64,000 nucleotides of DNA, from the NCBI GenBank assembly GCA_000181795.3, contig CM012953.1, forward strand, positions 5,046,395 through 5,110,394, given 5' to 3'. Below, in pieces: positions 1 through 15,369 of the stretch. The position numbers were made by a program, and so were the translations under genes. This DNA comes from Trichinella spiralis. Taxonomy: Eukaryota > Nematoda > Enoplea > Trichinellida > Trichinellidae. How positions within the stretch are numbered: position 1 is the first letter of the stretch; the number at the start of each line of letters is the position of its first letter. The notes beneath the pieces were generated by a model, which was not told where the DNA came from, made no database searches, and was given only the letters and a program-made list of their open reading frames with translations.

Positions 1-30
1 TATTGCTTATAACTGATACCGCAAATCAAG

Positions 31-1362
31 AATGTTTAAGGTGTGGATCGATGCTGCTACTCAAGTTTTTTTCTCGCTTGGTCCAGGATTTGGGGTACTT
101 TTGGCATTTTCTAGCTACAATAAATTTCACAACAACGTCTATTTGTAATAGATAATGTTTAATTTTTTCAATATGCATCTAGACATATGACAAGATAAAT
201 TTTTTTCAAATAGTGATGCCCTGTTGACAAGCAGCATTAACTGTGGCACTAGTTTCATTGCTGGATTTGTGGTTTTTTCCATTCTTGGCTATATGTCTTG
301 TATATCTGGTGAATCAATCGACACTGTTGCGAGAGAAGGTATGAATTCAAATTAAAAATGTTTAATGACAATTTTAACATTTTTAGGACCAGGACTTGTT
401 TTTGTCGTATATCCTCAAGCACTGGCAACAATGCCTGGCTCTACATTTTGGTCAATTTTATTCTTCTTAATGCTTATAACTTTAGGTCTTGACAGTTCGG
501 TAACATTTTTAAGCAGATCTATTAAGTGCATTATAAAATTCAGTTTAATCCATACTTTTAGTTTGGTGGTTCAGAAGCAATAATTACTGCACTGAGTGAT
601 GAATTCCCTATAGTCAAAAAGCATCGTGAAATATTTGTTTTACTTTTATTTGCTTTTTATTTTTTCTTTGATTTACTGATATGCACCCAAGTAATCAGTT
701 ATATAATAATATGAAATAAACTAATTATTTTATTTCAGGCTGGTTTGTTATTTATTGAGTTTATGAATTATTATGCAGCTTCGTGGGGATTACTTATGGC
801 AGTTTCATTTGAAACAATAGTGATTTCTTGGATCTACGGTAATTTATGGCTTAATTTATCTCTAAGTGTTTTAATTTATAATAATGCAGGTATGCCACGA
901 TTTGTGAAAAATATCGACGATATGCTTGGTTTTAAGCCAGGCTTTTTCTGGCGTTTCTGTTGGGCATATGTTAGCCCCGTTTTACTTCTGGTAAAACTTC
1001 AGACATGCCATATAAGAATAATATAATGTTCAATGTACAATTTTAGGCAAATATGACTTATGGTTTTGTTGTACATCAACCTCTTCAAGTGCAAGATTAC
1101 AATTTCCCAGAGTGGATGAATGTGCTTGGATGGATTTTTGCATTTTCTTCCCCTTCGATTATATTTATTATTGCAGTTTTTCAGCTGTTTAGATTTCCTG
1201 GAACAACCATTAAACAGGTGAAGAGTAAATACATGAATATAATTATATGCTGTGCTCTTCATTTTATAATCAGTTTTCTGTTATTAGAAATTTATTGCTT
1301 GCATCACTCCTGTAATACAAGAAGATGTGAATAACGAATCACCTGCAGTTTATAAACTTTAA
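31..1362 (+). CDS. SLC6 family Na+/Cl- dependent neurotransmitter symporter, 3' half
   Basis: Plasma membrane carrier that couples Na+ and Cl- to uptake of a transmitter, amino acid or osmolyte. The window cuts the gene: only about 305 C-terminal residues are present, beginning at transmembrane segment 6 ('[19 protein letters not shown]'). Exons read as about 31-144, 214-338, 387-499, 562-690, 739-838, 890-990, 1047-1217 and 1288-1362; all join in frame with GT..AG introns. Family marks are 'YNKFHNN', 'SSINCGTSF', '[13 protein letters not shown]', '[16 protein letters not shown]' and '[11 protein letters not shown]'. The last exon adds a short tail ending 'ESPAVYKL'. It resembles GABA, betaine and monoamine carriers about equally; the residue in segment 1 that separates amine from amino acid carriers lies outside the window, so the substrate is not called. 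Family certain, subtype unknown. Confidence 0.93.
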
Positions 1363-3292
1363 TAATGTTTATTTCAGTAAAACATGCATCATGTTCATAA
1401 TCAGTCTTATTCATGATATTAAAATGAACTATATTAGATATATTTTGTTTTGAAAAATAATTTCAAAAACTGGAAAATGTCCTTCAAATAAATAATTTGC
1501 ATAATCTCACTTTAACATATGATGATAATTTTTTATCAATATAATCAATGAAATTCTGCATCAGTAAGAAACACTTGCCCAGTCACATGATAATTGCCTA
1601 CACCAGTGAAGGAAACGAACCGACAGAATTTCTTCTCCAATCATGTGAAAAATTTGTTCGATGTGGGAATAAATCCGCTCTCCATGCTCATTATGCATTT
1701 TGGAATATGATCCTGTTCTGATAGTGCCCTTTTTCTATTGTAATGGCATGGTTTTTGTGCTTGTTTGACATTTTTGTTTCAGTCGAAGCTTCCTCCCATT
1801 CTTAGCATTACTAGATCACCGCTTTTCCGTCTAATGGCACTACTCATTTCACTGTTTTGTCAATTCTTGTTCAAGCTTGGCCAAACATCTCGAACCCAAC
1901 TAGACAGCTTTGAACGTTAGTTTTATTGATGAAAACATTTCATTCATGACAGCATTATTATTAATTCCATGAACTGTTTCCTACAAGCTTATCCGGCTTC
2001 AGCTTGCAATCATACTTGTAAAAATTCCCCACAAAACGGAAAAATCTAATTTCATCCATACAGACAAAATATAACAAGCCTATTTTTGCATTGGGGTGGT
2101 TTTACTCGGTCCCGCTTTTCTCTCATTGATTAAATTTTGCATTAACAAAGAACTGACGAATAAATCGAATATTCACTTTCGATTAAATTAGATGTTTACT
2201 TATACTGCATTATTATGATCAACAAATTTTGTTCATTTTTGAACAAATATCAACACTATTATTTCTATTTATATTAGTAATTAATTATATCTAACAAATT
2301 CTCAACAAAAATCAATCAAGTCGATAAAATATTTTACGTTTACAATCAACCCAGTGCTCTTCAATGCAATAGCTAATAGTCACACAACTAATTGTTCATG
2401 TACTATGTAATTATAATCCTTAATTAAACATTCTAAAATTTGAGTTTAACGCTTTACATTTTTCAGAATTGAATGATCTCAAAACTTGCTACATTTTATT
2501 CAAAATAGTATTTACATAAATTTCAAACTTGAAAGTACGAGTTACAATAATTATACTGTATCACATATATTTAGAAAAGCACTTTAGATAGAAAAATAAA
2601 ATTCAGATTTTAACTAATTTTAAACACAAATCATGCTTAACAAATATTCTCCGCGTTACATTCGTTTTAAACAACAAAATTTATAACTGCATCACCTTAT
2701 TTTAAAATAATTTATATAACAGAAACCACACAATACAAATAATAACCCCCAACATATGCTTGACATTAACATCACGTGTTAAACACGATAAACAGGATGC
2801 GTGTTCCAAATAGCGAACTAGCTTTATGAAACTCTACCAACATCATTACTCAAATGCTCAAGCATAAAACTTTCATTACATTCACCTCACGGTCACCATA
2901 TTTAATATAAAACATAGTAAAAAAGCAAAATTCAAATTTGGTTTTACCGAATGTGAACTTTTTCAATTTCATCGCATTATTCGCTTTACAATTCATTACT
3001 AACGTTTATTACAAATTAAATTTCGAACTTCCAAAAAGCAACAACAGAATAGCTCAGCAAATTCACAACCACAAAAAATTCAAAAGATAAAACATTATAC
3101 ATTTGTTTGTTTCCAATCAGCTTCAATCGACTGCCCGAAGACATGATACATGACATGCCACACAAGTGAATGATACCGAAGATTATCACAAGAAGTCACC
3201 AGACAAAAAATAACATTTAGAACTATCATTATTGGAAAACAACAGAGAGATTGAGAATTAATTTAGAAAAGCAATAAAAATGACAACGCATT
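1363..3292. other. Intergenic stretch with a GC-elevated, coding-like relic at about 1560-2170
   Basis: Between the convergent 3' ends of the SLC6 gene and the V-ATPase gene. Most is AT-rich with no convincing exon. About 1560-2170 is clearly less AT-rich and has broken short reading frames on both strands, as expected of a decayed transposon or pseudogene, but I could not name the family. The part next to 3290 is probably 3' UTR of the V-ATPase gene. Confidence 0.4.
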
Positions 3293-3919
3293 TCAAATAT
3301 CGTTTCCCATTTTTGCACTGTTCGTAATCAAAATTCCACAAATTACACCAAAAAGTCCAATAGCACTGGCAAATATTTCAATGATGAGAATTTTCACAAA
3401 TAAAGATGGATTTTGAGCGTCGGCAAGCGCAGCACCACTGCCAACAATGCCAACACATATTCCACAAAATAAGTTAGCAAAGCCTACCGTCAAACCAGCG
3501 CCAAACATCTCATAACCAGCGGCAAGATTGGTTGATAAAACTCGAAAAGACGCATTTTCCGGATCAAATGGCTGCTGTTTACTGCCAATTACAATGGCCA
3601 TAATTATGCCATATATTGCAACCGCTTCGCAGAAAATTATGCTCACCAAATTCTTCGTTCGTATTCGAGGTGCTTTAATGCCACCACCAACAATGCTAGC
3701 ACCGGTCAAAAATATGCCCCATGCAGCTCCGAGGACGCTAAGAGAAATGGCAAACGCAATTCCCAAACTGCTCCAAAGTTGTGGAGACGTATTGCTGAGA
3801 AACCATCCAAAATCTACACGGTGTCCTTTACCAGTTAACAGATAGTAAAAGCTCAAAATGGTTATGCCAGCGGTGGCAACACCACCAACGGTAGAAGCTG
3901 TTGCAACGACCCTCCCCAT
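3293..3919 (-). CDS. vha-4: V-type proton ATPase 21 kDa proteolipid subunit c'' (ATP6V0B/VHA-4 type)
   Basis: Membrane subunit of the V0 proton-conducting ring that acidifies endosomes, lysosomes and secretory vesicles. Single exon, 208 residues, close to the 205-213 of the family. The ATG at 3919 is chosen; the frame also runs one codon upstream, but that codon is GTG. Five hydrophobic segments are visible. The middle ones carry the family signature '[18 protein letters not shown]' followed by '[12 protein letters not shown]', whose Glu is the proton-carrying acidic residue of this subunit. A later '[18 protein letters not shown]'-like glycine-rich helix is also typical. The c'' type rather than c is shown by the extra N-terminal helix and the '[12 protein letters not shown]' context. 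Intronless, unlike most neighbours. Confidence 0.95.
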   Translation of the reverse strand: MGRVVATASTVGGVATAGITILSFYYLLTGKGHRVDFGWFLSNTSPQLWSSLGIAFAISLSVLGAAWGIFLTGASIVGGGIKAPRIRTKNLVSIIFCEAVAIYGIIMAIVIGSKQQPFDPENASFRVLSTNLAAGYEMFGAGLTVGFANLFCGICVGIVGSGAALADAQNPSLFVKILIIEIFASAIGLFGVICGILITNSAKMGNDI

Positions 3920-4202
3920 CACGATGTAATGAATTACACTACAGTATGAAGCAAATGATAATAAAGATTTAACAGTGGTACTGTAGCATCACTTTCTGTT
4001 TGCTTACAAAACATTTATTAGTTAAAAAAATGTACCTTTGATAAAACTCCAATTCCTTACAGCAATCTTGAATATTTATTACAAAAATCAGTTATCAATA
4101 AATTTTAAGTAGCTATAATTCCACCAATTCCTACAAATTTAGCGATAGCACAGTTGTTTTACCAGATTGAAAAAAATAGCTATAAATCATATTAAAAAAT
4201 CA

Positions 4203-5531
4203 TCAGTCGTCTTTCAAAAATTCACCAGTTCTCCAATCAACTTGTTTCTTCAAGTAATACATGCCTCCACCTGAAATAGAATTTTCCACAGCCAATGCAA
4301 GAAAGAGTGGAGTTTCTGCGCCTTCATCAGGTGTTAATGTCCCTTTGTGACTACTCATGTCAGTAGCCACATAGCCAGGACAACACTAAAGTAGAAACAT
4401 TAAGCAATATAAATAATAAAAGAAAACAATCAACTATAAGTACCGCATTCACTACAATATCTTCACGGCTATCTTTGTCCATTTCTCTCTGCAATATCTT
4501 AGTCATAGCAATAACGGCTATTTTGGACATAGCATATGCAGAATTTGGATAACCAAAATCAGTATGCACATTATTTTTTGCAGATCTAATCATAAAATTT
4601 ATACAATGGCATCATTTTAACAAGTAATATAACCTTACTCAACAAAATGATTTACAATGCTGTTCAAATTTTCCATTTTTAATTCAGCAGATTCGAGGCG
4701 TTTCTTTAAATCTTCATTGCTTATTTTTTTGAGAAGGCCAAGTTGACTGGCAACAATCACTACTCTAAAACGGCAATTAGCAACAAAATCTAAAATAACT
4801 ACCTCTCAATAGCATATGCCTACCTAGCATGCGGAGATAAAAGTGGAAAAAACTGTTCACAAACTTGTTTTGTGCCCCAATAATTAACCTTCATCGTTTC
4901 ATAAGCCTGTTCTCCAAATGGAACTGTGCTGTTACACTGAAGAATATCCCGAATACTTTAATGATTATGCAGAGAAATCAATTTTACTTTGAAAGCAATT
5001 CCTGCATTATTTATTAAAATATCGATTCTTCCATGTTCTTTCATTAAATATTCTTTAGCCCGAATAACACTATCTTTGTCACTAATATCCAACTGATAGA
5101 AACGCAATTCTTTACACGCACGTTTTGGCACTTCTGCAATTATTCTTACAACAGCATCTTTCCCCAATTCCTCATTTCTGGCTAAAAGAACATAATCAAC
5201 AAATAGTAATATAAAAGTTATTCAACCACTACATCGTCGATTTATTAAAATTGAAAAGTATTTACGATTTTAATTATGACACTACTAAAAAATTATAAAT
5301 AATAAACATGAAAATAGCACCCATACAAAACAACAATCTTTCACACTATACTATATTTTAAAAGTTTTACCTGTCAAATAAACAGTACCAGTAAAAAGTT
5401 TGCACAATCCTTTAGCTATTGCATAGCCAATACCTTTATTTGCACCTGTTACCTAAACAACACCGTTATCAATTTCCTTCAAAATAAATTAAAGAAAAGA
5501 GTTCACTTACCAATGCTACTTTATTATCCAT
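4203..5531 (-). CDS. NADPH-dependent carbonyl reductase, short-chain dehydrogenase (CBR1-like)
   Basis: Cytosolic short-chain dehydrogenase that would reduce carbonyl compounds (quinones, prostaglandins, xenobiotic aldehydes) with NADPH. Seven exons on the minus strand, 5531-5511, 5452-5371, 5181-4988, 4936-4824, 4764-4639, 4585-4444 and 4385-4203, give 286 residues in one frame; human CBR1 has 277. The nucleotide-binding 'VTGANKGIGYAIAKGL' crosses the first intron, 'LINNAGIAFK' gives the NNAG motif, 'VVIVASQLG' carries the catalytic Ser and 'YAMSKIAV' the Tyr-x3-Lys pair; 'CCPGYVATDMSS' is also typical of the family. The insertion between Ser and Tyr ('KKISNEDLKKRLESAELK') is the CBR1-specific extra stretch. 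It starts 173 bases behind the stop of the RNF113 gene on the same strand, with an AG ('cattattag') shortly before the ATG, so co-transcription is possible. Confidence 0.93.
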
Positions 5532-5704
5532 TACAAATACCTATCTAATAATGATCGTCATTTAATTTTAAAGAAAATAACATATTTAAAAAGTATGACA
5601 GATGCTTCACTGTTCGCTGTTCAAAGTAATTCAAGCAAAACGTAGGCGTGTAGTTTCTTTACAAAAAAATTATGTAAAAGCGTAAAATATTCAAATAAAC
5701 CAAG

Positions 5705-7363
<1,659 letters not shown>

Positions 7364-7905
7364 GGCTTTAAAAAGACAGACAACAAAAGACAACAAAACG
7401 AAACGACGAATATACAGTAACCTTTTGAAAAAAGTGTTAATCACATTGTACTGTAATGTATTATTTGCAATTAAATAAATGTATATTATAAATAAAAATA
7501 ATACAATAAAATTATACGTTTTAAAGAAATCGGATCAACTTAAATGCTTAAAATAAAAATAATGGACTATCATAGGAATACAATAAAACCTGAGTAATAT
7601 ATTACTGTAGTTTTAATTTCTTTTATCTACTGAAATATTTCTTTAGTTATATTGCTTTTATTTAAATATACTTAGCGAAATAAATACTAAATTCCCGTAT
7701 TAAGTAGTTTTTTATTTTCCATTTATTATATAGATAGTTGCGCAGCACTTCATATGCTAAATATTGGAATGCATAATTGATATTTAATGTAAAATAAATT
7801 GCATTTTATAGCTACTGAAAGTATTGGATTCAAGAAACATTAATTTTATGATAATTTGTTATTATAATTATTTGATGAATTATTACATGTGTGAATTCTG
7901 TAAGA
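7364..7905. promoter_or_regulatory. Shared upstream region between divergent RNF113 and RPUSD4 genes
   Basis: 540 bases of very AT-rich DNA between two divergent start codons. No exon-like frame is visible. It must hold the promoters of both genes, but I see no specific motif that I can support. Confidence 0.4.
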
Positions 7906-9458
7906 ATGTCACAGCAGCAGTACCGGTACGAATCTAGTCATGTAACTTTACATTCGGATACGGATAATGATGACGAAGATGAAGAATTTTCTGCTTATGT
8001 ATTGCCAAATTCGTATTCCGGTGGTAAAAGTACTTATAAACTGGCACAAAAGATACGGAACAAATTAGAAGCTGAAAGTGTGGACAAAGCATTGGGTATT
8101 TTTTATAGATATACTTTAATAATAAATATTAATCTGGATGATTTTTTAAATTTAGATCTTGATGGCAGTCTTCGATCACTTAATAAAATTTACTCTTTGA
8201 TGCCTGATTTGAATAGACTTCCTAAAGATGAAGTAGCACAACTGTGCGCTGAAAGCGTTTTATACAACAAAAGTATTTTATTGTTTGGATTAATTTTTGC
8301 TACCTTGCGATTTTAGATGATCTGATCGTGTTGAACAAACCCTATGGGTTACCTGTGACAAATGGTGCCGGCATGTTTGTAAGTTTGAAAATTATATTGC
8401 CTATCTTGAAAGAGCTTATTTCTGCGAAAAGTGAAATTCTTCGCCCTGTTCATCGATTAGATCGATGCACTACAGGTGTTCTGATGTTAGCAAGGTATCT
8501 TTTTATTTTTATATACATTTATATATTTGCATTTACATGTTTACTGTTGATATTTTTAGTAGCAAGTTTAGATTCTTGGAACTGAAAGATATGTTTAAAA
8601 GAGAAGAAATAAAAAAAACTTACATTTGTATTACAAAATTGGTACCAAATCCTTCTTCTGGTATTGTTAATAATGAACACACACACACACATATTGTTAT
8701 TCGTATATTTATATTTAGGCGTTATTGAAGCAGCTCTAGGAGAAAGGAGAATTTCTGGGCGATTTAAGGTAATAAATAATTCGATGGCTGTACTTTATTT
8801 ATTATGACTTTTTCTAGACTTCACCTTTGTCAATTAATTTAAAAGGAAAAGAAAAATGTCTAAACAGTGGTGCTGATGCAAAAATAGTAAAAACAGAATA
8901 CAGTACTTTAAGTGTTGGAGAAAAATGTGCACTTATTAAATGTACTACATACACCGGTGAGGCAGTTCATTATACTGAATTATTGCATTGACTTTATTTA
9001 CTTATTTAAGTATAAAAGTTAATAAGTATGTTAATTGTATAATGAATTTTAAAGTATTTTGCTTAGGTATGAAGCATCAAATCCGTTGTCATATGGGTTT
9101 GTGTTTTGGTCATCCAATTGTTGGGGATCACAAATATTCGGATTTTGTTGGGAATCGACCACAGGTGACCACATTTAAAAAATAATAATGCAGTGGTTTA
9201 AAGCGTTTATGCTTTAGAGACTGCCTTCTGAAATGTTGCATAAGCTTGGTATTCGTTCAAGTAAATCCAGACATCTGCCTTTATATTTACATGCTTCAGA
9301 GGTTTTTCCATAAATTTGCACAAGTATTTTTCTTATTCCAATTTTAGACATTTTAGATAGAAATTCCAGAATTTCCAAAGCAGAAAAATTTATCTGTCAA
9401 AGCACCCCTTCCTAATTTTTTTCTTTATACTTTGAAAAGATTGCGATTGCGAGTTTGA
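7906..9458 (+). CDS. RPUSD4: RluA-family pseudouridine synthase, RPUSD4-like
   Basis: Converts uridine to pseudouridine in structured RNA; RPUSD4 of animals acts in mitochondria on 16S rRNA and tRNA. Nine exons, 7906-8095, 8156-8272, 8317-8494, 8560-8660, 8719-8768, 8818-8956, 9067-9164, 9218-9301 and 9357-9458, give 352 residues. The catalytic motif is 'PVHRLDRCTTGVLMLA', with the active Asp in HRLD. Other family blocks are 'DLIVLNKPYGLPVTNGAG', 'GMKHQIRCHMG', 'HPIVGDHKYSDF' and 'SSKSRHLPLYLHA'; the last two match RPUSD4 better than RPUSD1-3. The frame continues upstream only with GTG, so the ATG at 7906 is used; an AG sits just before it. The first intron is 60 bases, a multiple of three without a stop, so its retention would stay in frame. 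The second last intron ends at the second of two close AG sites. Confidence 0.93.
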
Positions 9459-9600
9459 GTTTCTGTAGTGTATTTTGCACATTTTGTTGAATGAATAAAT
9501 TTACATATATTATTGTGTTTTTGTATTAAAAGTTTTTTTTTATTTGAAGTATTCGCTTTAAATACTTGTGACAACTTTTACTGTTTTTATTAATTAACAG

Positions 9601-10618
9601 ATAAGGACGCTGTTGTACAATAGAATTTGGAATGAAAACGTATGGAAAGAATGCGCTTTGTAATTTTGGGTTTTCTTAATCCATACCATTGGGATGTGAA
9701 AGTGCTGATTGATGAATTTGCGGAATGGAAAGATTTTGAAAGCTTACCTCCGTCTGAAGTGAAAGCTTTGACAGATGCTTTTAATGCAAACGTTCGTTTT
9801 AATGCTGGTGCATCATCTAGTCATTTAGTAAAGAAGATCAAAGTGCCCGGGCGTTTGTATCGACGTTTTATATGCTGTTTGAGGAATACGTATTTATTCA
9901 ATCAGATTATTTCGCATTGGGCATCTTTTGAGAAAAGTGACAAGTCATTAAATATATGTTGGTTAATTTGCAGAATATATAATCCTGAACTTTATTTTGA
10001 TATGAGAGGGTGAGTAGTGAATATTGGTATTGTATTACATTTTTGGTGATTTGAAATTTTAGTAGTTTGATGATGATGTCATTTTTAAATTATCATCTGG
10101 AACTTGAAAAGTTCATGTGGATTCTTTCAACATTTGGTGGTGCGTTTTCAGCGTACGGTGACTATAATGAAGATTTTGTAAGTCATTGAAGTTTTGTTTT
10201 CACTTGTTTTGATTTGGAATTTTTATTTTCAAGGCTGTCAAAGCAAGTGCCATTTCTGTAAAGCAACTTGAAATTGCAATGAAGCTTGGCAATCCGGTAT
10301 TGATAAGTCGTTGCAAATTGTACCTCTCTCTTAGTCTTATTCAGAGAGGCTACTTTCGTCTAGCAAAACGCATTATCAGGTAAATTATTAAATTATAGAT
10401 GTGTCGATTTTTAATAAAAGTTGTTTAATAAGTTAATAATAAATGAAGATTTTATTTTTTTCCGTTAACTGAGTTTGGTATATTCGATGTTTAGGGAGCA
10501 GTTCAAGTTGTGGGAAAAGGTGGAAGTTTCTGATGGGAATTTGATCCGCAAAATTTGCCGGGGTATATGGACACGGTTGAATAATGAAAAGCGACGTCAC
10601 ATGCATGCAGTGCAATAA
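9601..10618 (+). CDS. Unrecognised gene behind RPUSD4; 3' exons firm, 5' part ambiguous
   Basis: I do not recognise this protein. Its 3' exons are clear: one ending at 10009 ('IYNPELYFDMRG'), then 10063-10177, 10234-10379 and 10495-10618. They encode a mostly helical C-terminus ('FAVKASAISVKQLEIAMKLG', 'LSLIQRGYFRLAKRIIR') that ends in a basic tail, with no membrane segment or metal site. The 5' part is unsettled. One open frame runs 9642-10013 from ATG, but between about 9820 and 9940 another frame ('STFYMLFEEYVFIQSDYF') looks more like protein, and 9601-9660 has a third plausible piece ('IRTLLYNRIWNENVWKECAL'). A strong AG after a pyrimidine tract at 9590-9600, only 140 bases behind the RPUSD4 stop, suggests a trans-splice site and an operon-like pair. 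Start given is the first base after that AG, not a start codon. Confidence 0.6.
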
Positions 10619-10715
10619 TAATTCTGATGGTTCGCATAAAGAGGCATTCAATGAATCGGATACGTGTGTTATGATACCAGTATAACAGATAGAAAAGACA
10701 AGAATATGACAATTT

Positions 10716-13107
<2,392 letters not shown>

Positions 13108-13349
13108 NNNNNNNNNNNNNNNNNNNNNNNNNNNNNNNNNNNNNNNNNNNNNNNNNNNNNNNNNNNNNNNNNNNNNNNNNNNNNNNNNNNNNNNNNNNNN
13201 NNNNNNNNNNNNNNNNNNNNNNNNNNNNNNNNNNNNNNNNNNNNNNNNNNNNNNNNNNNNNNNNNNNNNNNNNNNNNNNNNNNNNNNNNNNNNNNNNNNN
13301 NNNNNNNNNNNNNNNNNNNNNNNNNNNNNNNNNNNNNNNNNNNNNNNNN
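13108..13349. other. Assembly gap of 242 N
   Basis: A run of undetermined bases joining two contigs. Reading frames that cross it have no meaning. Confidence 0.99.
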
Positions 13350-15369
13350 GGGGGGGTGGAAAATTACTGGAGAAGCGAATTTGGAATATGCTAATTTCTG
13401 TGTTGTATAACCGGTGTGAGTTCCTGTGTGGACGTTTCAGGTCGAAAAGTGTCGTTGAAGTCCTTTTCCCGCAGAATGTGCAAAAGGTAACGTTTAATTT
13501 TCTAGATGGCACTTGGCGTGACGGGTTCAGAAGCCGTTGCAGTGGAAACTTTCTGAAAATTTTGAAAAATTAAGAGGAAAGTTTTTTTCAAGTGAAATTT
13601 TGAAAATGAATAGAAATAATATCGTTTGCCTTTTTGCAAACACGACATGTGAATATATGACCACCATCACTTTGAGGTGAATTGACTGTCGGCGGTTCTA
13701 CACTGGAAGATGATAGAGTTTCACCGTATTTGATCAGCGGATTCTTTATACCATAACCTCCGTTGACCCATTCTACATCGATGTTGGTCAGATTTGTCTG
13801 GAACAATTTGATTATTAATGTTAAAGTGGTGAAGAGAGAGAGAGAGAGAAAGAGAGTTTCATCTTTTGCTACTTCAGGTAATGAGGGTCTTAAAATTGGC
13901 GATGATAGCTGAGGTAAAATTGGTGTCTGCAAGGCGGCTACATTCATACAAAATGAACTGATCATTCCCAGTGGTAAATAGGGTGAACTGAGCAGATTTA
14001 AATTTGGATAACCAAACCAAAATGGATTCGATGGTGCAGAAAGTATTGTTGGTTGAGTTACATTTGATACGGGAGGCACAGGCACGGATGGTAACACTGA
14101 TAAAAAACACTCCGGATTATAACCATACACTGGGGATGGTCTGGTTAACTTGCTGTTCGAAGCAACGTTTTTCTTCACTTCTGAATGCAGCATGTCGGAT
14201 GATTGTTTCACGTTGAATTTTTTCATTTCTAAAATTAACACTTTATTTTCAACTACATTGAATGAATATATGAATATTCAAATTTGATAATGAATAACAT
14301 TTGGTTGAAGTTTTACATGTTTGCAGTTAATTTAATTTGAATTGGTTTCATTGCAAATTATTCACAAAGCATAATATATTACAAAGAATTCATTATATAA
14401 TATATTACTTAAATATGTAAAAACAAAACGAAAAAAATTTTTTAAGTGACTACAAAAAATATTTTAATAATGCTTTGTTAAACAGATCGCTGTTTCATTA
14501 CCGTGCTATGTAATGCAATATGCAGTGGAATGCATATTCGGTTTGAAAGCTTTTTAGTTATAAAAAATAACCAATACTTGATATTCAAGCGGTATGACAG
14601 ATAAAAATTTGCATTAATTATTTCAAAATATCATCATTTTGTTAGAGCGTCATATCTTCTTGAATTATTAATTGGTATCTAAATATTTATATTAGTTATA
14701 TTAGTCATTTATTTTAAAGATCACAGACAATATTATTATTTCTTTTATTAAAATGAATGAATAAGTATTCAATATTTGCAAACATCTGATGTTATTGTTA
14801 TTTTTGTATTTTTCGATGTAATTGCGTTATTTTAAAGAAAAAATTTATTTAAAAAAATTTATCCTTATTGTACTTTTATATAATTTGTATTTTTTACTGA
14901 CAATAAATTGAACCTATCAATTCATTCTTGATGAATAATTTTTCAAAATTGCAATGCAATGAAAATGTGGAACTCTAACCTTGGTTGGTTGATCAACAGA
15001 CTTCAAGGTCACAAATGACAGTTTAAAGCAGATGTTTTTTAAAAATTGAATAGAAATTTTTTGCAAAACACGTTCTCACTTAATTTATACTGGAACGCTT
15101 TATCTATTCTTTTAAATAATATTGCCAAGTTTTATTTGCATTTTTAATTAGTATTACTTTTAAAATTATAGTATCTTCATCTAAAAAATTTTCAAGTTGT
15201 CTCTTAAAGCTATTGTTAAAAGGAAAAAGTTTAATAATTTCAAAGCATATAAAAAGAGCATAACAGTTCATCAAAATTTAACAAAAAACTGATAAAAGTC
15301 ATGCATAAATTTAAGATTTTAACTAAAATGAATAAATTTCAATATTTTAGTTCAATGAGTGAATTGGCA
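13350..15369. repeat. Right copy of the 2.0 kb block, probably an unmerged haplotype or contig overlap
   Basis: Starts directly after the Ns and matches 11104-13107 over the whole of that copy. Its first 200 bases carry many extra single bases in short runs compared with the left copy (for example after 'tggaaa', 'tgtataacc', 'tttccc'), which is what a low-quality contig end looks like. Intact duplicates of ovo exon 1 (14226-13873) and exon 2 (13797-13630) are present, and a damaged exon 3 near 13350-13550. It lacks the fourth exon onward, so it is not a second full gene. Confidence 0.85.

Noticed and set aside
1801-1930. Possible Tc1-like transposase end ('QAWPNISNP' resembling WPAQSPDLNP)
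   Set aside because: Too short, broken by stops, and no inverted ends or TA flanks found; left as an unnamed relic.
8679-8694. (AC)n repeat read as coding in a frame 8465-8728
   Set aside because: It lies in intron 4 of RPUSD4; splicing removes it.
13588-14241. A second, independent zinc finger gene
   Set aside because: It is the duplicated 5' part of ovo, lacks the last fingers, and its apparent longer frame runs through an intron because of a repeat-length change.
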